64,000 nucleotides of DNA from Sciurus carolinensis (lineage: Eukaryota > Chordata > Mammalia > Rodentia > Sciuridae): positions 2,973,241 through 3,037,240 of the forward strand of contig NC_062213.1 in the NCBI RefSeq assembly GCF_902686445.1, written 5' to 3'. Positions within the stretch are counted from its first letter, which is position 1. Every line of letters starts with the position of its first letter. A model generated the notes under the pieces. That model was not told where the DNA came from. It worked only from the letters and a program-made list of their open reading frames with translations, and ran no database searches. Of the stretch, positions 56,401 through 64,000 are shown piece after piece. The position numbers were made by a program, and so were the translations under genes.

Positions 56401-56630
56401 TGACACCCACGTTACTGCCCCTGCATTCACAAAGCCCTCACCACCCAGCTGGGTGCCCTCCACTTTAGCACCAGGAAACCCTCCTGGACTGTCCTGAACA
56501 GGTGGCTCACACTGACCTCCTGAGCACCAGTCGGTCAGGCTTGGGTGATTAACTGTGTCTAGAACAGGCCTCAGTCCGTGGTCAGGCAGTGATCTCTTTG
56601 GGGTCTCTAAACAAGAGAGCTAGGCTCAGG
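53431..56630. other. Single-copy GC-rich DNA, no gene seen
   Basis: No exon or named repeat over 3.2 kb. A run of 14 G at 54805-54818 may be a sequencing or assembly weak point. Opposed frames of 208 codons (plus, 53705-54331) and 232 codons (minus, 54095-54793) partly overlap and lack domains. Confidence 0.55.
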
Positions 56631-56790
56631 CTGTGACCAGTGACAAGACTCAGCCTGCAGCCAGGATCAGGGCTCAGCCTGCAGCCAGGATCAGAGGATC
56701 ATTACATGAGGGGATCAGTGCTCACTCTGTGACCAAGGCAAAAGGTCAGACTGTGAACAGGACTCAATCTGACCAGAATCAGGACTCAAA
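56631..56790. repeat. Degenerate ~24-bp tandem repeat
   Basis: The phrase gctcagcctgcagccaggat, then cag, occurs twice exactly (around 56648 and 56671). It is flanked by drifted versions (ggctcaggctgtgaccagtg, gtgctcactctgtgaccaag, gactcaatctgaccagaatc, gactcaaagtatgac). The centre is homogenised and the edges decayed. Confidence 0.85.
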
Positions 56791-57460
56791 GTATGACAAA
56801 GGTCCACATCCCTTACCCAGAGGTGAAACTTCTGCAAAACTGTAAGAAAATTTGGGATCAGCCAGACCTCCCAACACCCCTGTTTTCTCGTTGTCCATTG
56901 CGGAGTCCAAGCCCGACCCGGCCCCTCCTGCAGGTCCTCTGACTCGCAGCTCCCTTCTTGCTCCTCCGTGCCAGCTGGGCCTGGAGGGGGAGGAGGGAGC
57001 CACTGCCCCTGGGAGCACATCCCTACCGCACGCTGGCTCATCCCTTCCCTCTCCTGGTAATGGGGTTCGAATAACCTGTGACGCTCCTGCGATTCATCTT
57101 GGTTCTCACAAACTGAGCTGCCCTGCGGCTGCTCCAGGGAGGGAAGACGCCCAGGACCCGCCGTGGCCCCGCGGAGGCGGTCATGCTGGCCTGGCTGCAG
57201 CACGCAGGCTGGGCCGCAGCCAGACCCCTGTGCTGGCCCCAGGGGCGGGGGCCACGGCGGCGTTCTGAGGATCATGGAGGTGTGCCTCCTCCGTACTGGC
57301 TCCCCTTTCCTCTTGCCAGGGGATTGAGTGACCAGGGTCCATCTCTGGGATTCTTGCCTCTGACCCAGGCCTCTGGCAGGTTCAAGACCAAGGAATCCCA
57401 CCTCCCTGCAGACTCAGCCTGTCTGAACCAAACTCAGTGCCAGGTGTGCTCCACTCCCAG
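56791..57460. other. Single-copy DNA, no gene seen
   Basis: No recognised feature; a mixed-composition patch at 57055-57115 (ggggttcgaataacctgtg) is unclassified. Confidence 0.45.
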
Positions 57461-57464
57461 AAGG

Positions 57465-57580
57465 GCGAGGGGAGAACTCAGGCTCGGAGCAGTTTCTTCC
57501 ACTCTGTGCTGGGCAGCCTCTGGGAACTTCTCAGCCTCTCTGAGCTTGCCTCCCTGGAATCAGAATGGGGAGGGGGCAGC
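57465..57580 (+). repeat. MIR-like fragment
   Basis: The text ttcttccactctgtgctggg, tctgggaacttctcagcctc and tctgagcttgcctccctgg suggests the MIR core on this strand, diverged. Confidence 0.45.
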
Positions 57581-59040
57581 TGACTTGTGGGGCTGTGGGG
57601 ACAGACAGGTGGCGGGGACACTTGGACACTCAGTGGGCTCTTGAGAATGCCATGTGGTGCTGGAGGCAGCATCTCCTGGCCAGTGGGTCCCACGTTGCTG
57701 GTTCCAGCATGGCCTCACCTGCTCAGCCCGTCACGGGTCAGTGCCAGGCTCCCTTCCAGGTCTCGCAGGCCCTGCTGCCCTCCCTCGGCTCCTCCCGAAG
57801 CCCAGTCTTCCTGCCAGGAGTAACCTGGCCTCACCTCTGTCGGGCGGCGTCCACAGTGCTCAGGTGTGCCAGCAGCACAGACGTGCAGGCCTGTCCCTGG
57901 GGCCAGGCGACCTCAGGCTGCCCAGTCAGCTCGAGGCCACGGGGGGGCGGTGGCCTTGGACAGGGGAGGACGGAACCAGAGGAAGAGAGGAGCTGTAAGC
58001 AGAGAGAGGTCCAGGAGGGGTCGTGGGGGACCCTGAGCCCCCTCGTGCCCAGGCGAGGGCAGAGACAGTGAGGGCAGGGCCAGGTGTGAGCTGAGGGGGC
58101 CGTCAGGTCAGGTGCTGGGCCCTCGGGGGTCACGAGGCTGGGAGTTTGCTGCCCACACGTCTCAGAATGACCACCAGGAAGTGGGGCTAGTCCAGTACAA
58201 GAGCCAGGTCAGGGGTGGGGTCCCCAGGTAGGCGGTCGGGGCTCTCGCCGCTGTCCATGGTGGCAGGGTCTGCAAGGCCACCCCTCACAGTCCCCACACA
58301 GCAGACGAGACCACTCTTCTCCTCAGGTGGTCTCACCTCCTCCAAGGGCCCAGGCAGCCCTGGCGCTCTGCTGCCCTCACAGGGCTCCCGCATGCCTGGA
58401 GCGTGTCCCTACAGCAGCCACAGCCCTGCGTGTGACCAACCTCCCGCAGGGTGAGGGTGCAGGGACACAGCCAGGACACCTGTGCCCAAACGCCAGGCTT
58501 CGTGGCCCTGAGCGCGTCTGTGTCCTTGCCGCGGCCTGCTTCCAACGGGGAAGCCCAGTCTCACCCTGAGACGGGTCACCGGGCTGACTGCGACCTACCT
58601 GCAGAGGGCCTCCCCCAGGCTGGGTGTGGAGGGCGTGACGGGGCACCTGTCCCCTGCGATGTGCGATGCTCTTGCTTGCTGCTGACCAGGTAATGACAGC
58701 TCCTGACGCCCCGAGCTCTGAGCTAACAGACAGACCCCAGCTCTCAGAATCCCCCGGCAGCAAGCTGCTGCCACACTAGAAAATGCCCCGCCTGCCAGGC
58801 AGCGCCAGGCAGGGGGAGGGTCCCGCACCCGGGACCTGCCTGCCAGGTCCCAGCTCCCACGGCAAGTGGAGAGAGGGGACACTGGACCGGGGCCTTCTGA
58901 GCTGCACCCTCCTGGGCCATGGCACTGGAACCCAGAGAACGGGGCCTGGAGGCTGGGACCCCAGCAACACCCTCCCAGGACCGTCCACAGAAGGGGGGGG
59001 ACCCTCCTCCCGGAGTGCAGCCCAGCCTGGCCTGCCTGAC
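57581..59040. other. Single-copy GC-rich DNA, no gene seen
   Basis: No exon is supported. The 276-codon minus frame at 58595-59425 is domain-free and overlaps frames on the other strand. Confidence 0.55.
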
Positions 59041-59130
59041 TAACGGGCCTCAAGCTGTTCCATGTGACGTCTGCTGAAAAGTAATCGTGCCCTAATTTAT
59101 TCATCTTGTCAGTTGCCATCTGCCACCCAC
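59041..59130. promoter_or_regulatory. AT-rich island with CRE-half, TAAT and E-box motifs
   Basis: It contains TGACGT at 59065-59070, gtaatcg at 59081, cctaatttattcat at 59091-59104 and an E-box catctg at 59118-59123, within about 60 bp of otherwise GC-rich DNA. No repeat identity. Regulatory function is inferred. Confidence 0.3.
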
Positions 59131-61070
59131 AACTCCGGGCAAGTGTGCCGGGGTTTTTGGAAGCGAGTGCTGAGCCTTCTCCTCTCCCCGGGGCTGGTTC
59201 CTGGAGAGAGACCAAACACTGTTGTCCTCCTGAAGGGGAGCGCGGCTCTTGGCAGGCGCTCGGGATGGCGCTAGGAGGGGCCGCTGGGAGGCCGGCAGGC
59301 AGGGTGCCACCCGGGGCGTGAGAGGCCCAGGGAGCACGCGTCAGCCCCTCCCCAGCCAACGGGGGAGCCCAGGCTGGGGAGAGAAGGCACTGGAGCCTGG
59401 GCACACAGCTCGTGGGGAGAGTCACTCCCCAGGGCCAGGGAACCCCAGCGCCTGCCCTGGGACCACCACACAGCTGCCATCAGACAAAGTTCAAGTCCCA
59501 GTGACGCTGTCAGGTAGCTGGCACCTCCGGCAAGTCACCTGGTCCTGCTGAGCTGCCCCTTCTTGATGGTGAGGAGCCACCTGACCAGCAGGGAGCAGGG
59601 AGACCTGGACGTGGAGACCACCCAGGCCACGGCGTCTGTTGCTCCCACAGACGAGCTAGCGGAGCAGCGGCTGGCTGTGAGCGCTGCGCCCCTCAAGGGC
59701 CACCCCTCCCTCCGTCAGCCCCGCCAGGCCTGTCCCCGAGGGGTCCTGGCATCTCCCCTGGGTAGCTGTCTCTAGAGCAGAGCATCGATCCAGGAGGCGA
59801 GGGGCAGGTCCTGAGCTTTCAGTACCACCACCCCAGAGTCACTTTGAGTCTGAGGCAAAAACAAAGGTCATCCAGGAAGACAGCAGCTGAGGGAGCTGGG
59901 AAAGGCTGAGCTGCCCTCCGCTGGAATGCCCACCCCCCCTCAGGCCGCCTGCTCCAGGATCCGCCTGCCCTCTTCCCCCACTTCCCCCGGTTTCGCCAGC
60001 CTCTGGGAGCTGGATGGTGGCCTGCGCTGTTCTCAGGCTGTTCTCTGTGCGCTGAACGCTCTTCTCCTCTTCCTGACAAACTCTGACTCCTCCCTCAATA
60101 TCCAGCCGGGGGTCACCTCACACCTAGCCTGACCTCTCGGCTTCCCCGTCACGGGACACCCCCTCTGGCAGAGCCTGCCTGGATGGCCTCTCTCCCTGCA
60201 AGACAGGCAGTGTCTCCTAGGTGGGCCTGTCATGGCCCCTGGGTGTTTGCTGCTCGGGTGGATGAAGGACTGCGACCCTGGGGTGCCCGAGCCCTGCCAG
60301 AGCCCAGAGGTGGAAGCTGCTCCAGGGCCACACGCAGGGAGGACCGGGCTCCTCACGGCAGGGAGCTGCCCCACCAGCCCAGCCGGGGGCCCTTTGCCCC
60401 TGCAGAGTGTCACAGCCTGGTGGCATGCAGACTCTGAGCAGGCCAGGTCCCCAGACAGCCTGTGGGGACGTGGAGCCCACGGTTCCCTCTAAAGCCCAGA
60501 GGGCCGCCAACTTGACGAAGGGGAGAGAACACGGCTCCCTCTGGAAGGAGCACCCAGCTCTGCCCAGACACAGGCAGCAGGGCAGGGAGCCGGCCACACC
60601 GGGACCAGCCTGCTGCGCTCCCTCCTGGGGGTCCGCTGAGTGCCTCGGCCTCCTCTGGTCACGACTGTGCGGCTTGGGACCCCTTCGCGTCTTGGGCCCC
60701 GTTTCCCGTCTGTGAATGGAAGACGGCCTTGCTCTCCAGGCCCTGCTGAGGCTGGGGAATGCGCTGACCATCTCTCTGAGCCATCTGCCCTGGGGCTGCT
60801 GGACGTGCCCACCCACTTCTAAAAGGACCTTCCTGGGACCCTGAGGGTCCAGCCTTCTGTCCAACTTGGCTCAAGTCCACACGGGTCAGGAGGACTCCAA
60901 ACCAGTCCCTGACCCAGTCTCAGGCCAGGGGTCATCCTGCCTCCCTGGCCATCCCAGCCCCCAGAGCTCCCCGGGGAGGCGCATCACGCCAGCACCCTGA
61001 CCAGCCTCTGGCCAGACCTGTGTGAAGAGATGGCTGGGCAGGGACACCTGCTCCCACACCCAGGCCTGTC
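59131..61070. other. Single-copy GC-rich DNA with weak MIR remnants
   Basis: Weak MIR-like matches lie at 59485-59560 (gctggcacctccggcaagtc) and 60680-60730 (ggccccgtttcccgtctgtg). No exon is supported. Confidence 0.45.
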
Positions 61071-61250
61071 CAGGCGTATTTAATGGTCGGTAAACTTAAT
61101 ACCAAGAACAAGTTTTAAACTGATTAAAGTTTATGAGCAGTGCCAGCTGCACCATCTTCGCACCGCCGGGCGCCTGTCCTCCCGCCCAGCCCCCAGCGGC
61201 ACGTGCTCGCACTCCGCGGCCCCACGCAGACTCGGCGCGCGTGCTGGGCA
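61071..61250. promoter_or_regulatory. AT-rich island abutting a CpG-dense patch
   Basis: 61071-61140 is AT-rich (gtatttaatggtcggtaaac, aagttttaaactgattaaag, tttatgag) and is followed at once by 61155-61250 with roughly sixteen CpG in 95 bp. The AT part contains taaactt (61091) and aagttta (61128) as an inverted pair, plus gtaaac and tttatg strings like forkhead and HOX/CDX cores. Possible enhancer or small promoter; unproven. Confidence 0.3.
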
Positions 61251-63485
61251 CTGCAGGCTCCCCGGAAGGCCACAGAAGCCAGGCCCAGAGGTCAGCACCC
61301 TGAAGATAGAGTAGGTCACTGCCTCCCACGGGGATTCAGAACGTTCCAGCTGCCGTCCTGGGAGGTGAAGGCGGTGTCTGCACAGGCGTGGGCAGGCCAG
61401 CTGCCCCAGCAGTGCCCAGCACTGGCCGTGCACACCCCCGCCCCAGCATGCACTCAGTGCCACCAGCAAGGAGCCACACCCGCTATGCAGGAGTGCCAGC
61501 CGGGAGACCAGGGGCTTCCTGTGAAGGTGGTCGAGGCCTCCAGCACCTGCCACTCAGCCAGGTCTGCGCTGGGCCCAGGGGCTGGGGCCGTCAGACCCAG
61601 TCAGTTTCCTGAGGAAGCCTTGGGCCTGTGGGCAAGAGAGCCAGGCAAGATGGCCGAGAGCAAACCGTCCCAGACACCCCGTGTCTTCCAGCCCCCTGGC
61701 TCCAGGCACCCCTGGCTGGTGCTGCGTCTCTCCGACCTCTGCTGTGTGCCCGTGCTGTGGCCTGCCCTGGCCTCAGGGGCCCTCAGCCCCCTCCCAAGAC
61801 ACAGTCCACAGCTGGCATGGACTGACCCCCACCTCCCAAGCATGAGTGCTCAGGAGGCCAGGTCCCTGGGCTGCCGGGCAGGCCTGTGGGGCAGCTGGAG
61901 GCTGCCCACGCCTGTGCCCTCCCATCATGCCATGTGGCCATTGGCACGTCATGGTATTTCTGCCCAGGCCTGCACCGGACTTGGGATCTAGAGCACAGCG
62001 TGCTGAGCGCACCCTCTGGCTGAACAGACCACTCTGCCCTGCTCTGCGGCTGGCCGTCCCTCCTCAGCCCCGGCGGAGGCCTCAGCGGGCTGGGCTTGCC
62101 CCGCCTCCCTGCCAGCTCCCCCTCCTCAGCCCTCCCAGGTCTTCTGGGATTTTCTCACACAAGGGCTCCCGTCACCCTCTGAGCCCACGCGTCCCCTTCA
62201 CAGATGAGGAGGCCTGGGATGGGCACAGGCCACTCTCAGGCCCCAGCGCTGGCCGCTCTGAGAGTCCTCAAACCCCACCACAGACAGCAAACGGGGAGAA
62301 CCAAGGAGCCCCTGAGGCGAGGTGAGGACTGCAGGCAAGCTGGACAGGGGGCCAGAGGCGGCCTGAAGCCAGGGCCAGCCCTCAAGGGTGCGTCCACCCG
62401 GGAGGCTGAGCCCAGGGAGCAACCAGGCTGAGGCCCCAGTGCTGCCCTCTGTCGCAGGCCCTCGGCTTCCTGCAGAGTGGCCTGAGAGGCCTTCCCAGGC
62501 ACACAACCTCTTTTGGATGCAGCAGGTGCTGGACAGCCAGGTGCCCACACCTCTTCTTTGTCCCCTTGTCCCCTCCCAGACGCCGACCCAGCCACCACAC
62601 CTCACTCTCAACCTGGACGCTCCCCCCGCAAGCCACCCCAGCAAGCCCAGCACCACAGCAGAGGCAGCTGTTCAGCCACATCCAGCCCTGTGACCCCAGA
62701 CTCCACCGCACCCCAAGATTCCTGGGACACGGCACCCAGAGGGCCCAGGAGCCCAAACAGCACTGGACACCAGGGGCCGGCATGATGACCTGGAACCCGG
62801 CCCTGGAGGGAGCTGAGCTGAGGGCCGCATGGGGCCCCAGCTGCAGAGAAAGTGCTTCACCCGGGTCTCCCCAGCCCACAGCCGCACGGCAGGGCACCTG
62901 GCCCTGTTCCGGGAGTGAACTGGCCCCAGGACAACTGCCAGGACAGGAGTTCCTGTCCCCTCCCAAGGCTCGACCAGCCCCCAGCACCAAGCAGGCCACG
63001 TCCTCCCCAGGACCCCTGGGCCCCCAGCACCAGCCCCTCCCTGCATGGCATCTGGTCATTGTCCACAGCTTCCCAGCCGGGGCTGCCCACCCCTGGCCGA
63101 GCCTGCTGCTCGCTGGGACACTAACTACCCGACTCAGCTGGAGTCTCCAAAGCGGGCCTCTGTGGACTCCTCCTGGAGGTGGCCCAGAGCTGCCTGGGAA
63201 CAGGCAGAGAATCACAACCCTGCTTCATTAGGACACACGAACGTCCTCCGTGTTGGATGCGTGGGCTGCCGCCTCACGGTCACTAAGAGGGAGGCCGTAT
63301 TTCTTCCCATCTTCCCCGGGTCCCACTCCAAGCGGGCTGCCTCTGACACAGCTCATCTAAGCACCCCTGCCAGGAGCCCAGGGGTGAAAGACAGGTGCCT
63401 GGACACAGGACTGCGGGCCAGGCTCTCCTGCCCCCTGGGGGCATGTGGCCAGAGCTTTCCAAAGTCTCTGTGGGAGGCCGTGTTC
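61251..63485. other. Single-copy GC-rich DNA, no gene seen
   Basis: No recognised exon or repeat. Opposed frames of 283 codons (plus, 61140-61991) and 277 codons (minus, 62382-63215) lack domains. Confidence 0.55.
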
Positions 63486-63674
63486 CTTTGACAGGGTGAC
63501 AGAGCCTTGTTTTTGGATCTTAGAAAGGTTTGTTCTGCAAAGAGACAGATAGGTCACATTTATTTTCAAAACCCCAAAGAGGAGGCCAGGACTCAGCTTT
63601 CAGGAAAAGGAATAACCGAAGCCCCAGGCCCGAGCTAGATGCCCAGCCCCAGCCAGCTCCTCCACCAGGAGCTC
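63486..63674. other. Mixed-composition DNA, no gene seen
   Basis: An AT-richer stretch (cacatttattttcaaaacc) at 63555-63575 is unclassified. Confidence 0.4.
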
Positions 63675-63845
63675 CTCAGATATTAAGTACCTTATGTGAA
63701 CTATCATCTCACAAAAAACTGAGATCACCCAATTCATAGACAGGGAAACTGAGACACAGAGAGGGTAAGTAACTCTCCTGAGGTCACACAGTAGTGAGTG
63801 GAGAACCAGGACTTGGACTTAGGCTCCAGGCTCCAAGGCTATGTT
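63675..63845 (-). repeat. MIR fragment, long copy
   Basis: The order tatgtgaactatcatctcac, ttcatagacagggaaactga, gacacagagagggtaagtaa, ctctcctgaggtcacacagt and agaaccaggacttggactta runs through most of the reverse MIR consensus. Confidence 0.85.
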
Positions 63846-64000
63846 CCTTTCTTACTACTGAGCACAAACACCATTGACAGATCAGGTCCAGCACTGGGAG
63901 CCCAGCACCCCACCTGTTCAGATATCAAGGCACTTAGTACCCAAAGAGCCACCTCAAGGAACTCTCGTCCAGCAGGGGCCAGGAGCACAGCACGCCTGAG

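Noticed and set aside
1..64000. Bacterial or phage origin, CRISPR array, operon
   Set aside because: Presence of L1, MIR and B1-ID relics, lack of dense one-strand coding and absence of regularly spaced direct repeats with unique spacers rule this out. The direct repeats seen are gapless tandem arrays.

Overview
This window looks like a gene-free stretch of a mammalian nuclear genome, most likely from a squirrel-family rodent (Sciuridae or a close relative). I found no credible protein-coding exon, no rRNA or tRNA gene, no bacterial-style operon and no CRISPR array. The rodent call rests on a fused B1-ID type SINE at about 44.76-45.15 kb on the minus strand. This is the dimer known in squirrels, dormice and beavers, in which a 7SL-derived B1 half is joined to a tRNA-derived ID half. 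It is supported by two diverged copies, in opposite orientation, of a rodent-type LTR-like repeat at about 13.2-13.6 kb and 42.9-43.3 kb. Species and chromosomal locus cannot be fixed from the sequence alone, and all repeat-family names were assigned by eye.

Layout. 0-12 kb is GC-rich single-copy DNA with old MIR and LINE-like fragments and a 36-bp minisatellite (9.63-9.80 kb). 12-15.3 kb is the most repeat-dense part: a decayed L1 ORF2 fragment interrupted by the LTR-like element, then a GATGTT-type simple repeat. 15.3-27 kb is mostly single-copy with MIRs, an old mammalian repeat and a striking helically spaced TAAT cluster at 20.22 kb. 27-31 kb holds a diverged inverted sequence pair flanking a CCAT-type simple repeat. 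31-44 kb contains AT-rich islands, a small minisatellite and adjacent palindromes near 40.9 kb. 44.75-45.15 kb holds a minisatellite that appears to have grown inside the ID half of the SINE. 45-64 kb is again mostly single-copy, with a 0.56-kb CA/CACT repeat (51.4-51.95 kb), a 24-bp degenerate repeat (56.6-56.8 kb), paired octamer motifs (50.3 kb) and several AT-rich islands with homeodomain-like, CRE-like or GATA-like motifs.

Interpretation (inference). Short AT-rich, motif-dense islands in a GC-rich, exon-free background with few young SINEs resemble the cis-regulatory landscape, or a large intron, of a developmental gene. Cross-species alignment would test this. The many open reading frames are what GC-rich, stop-poor DNA and simple repeats produce by chance. 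They overlap on both strands and show no recognisable domains except the L1 relic.
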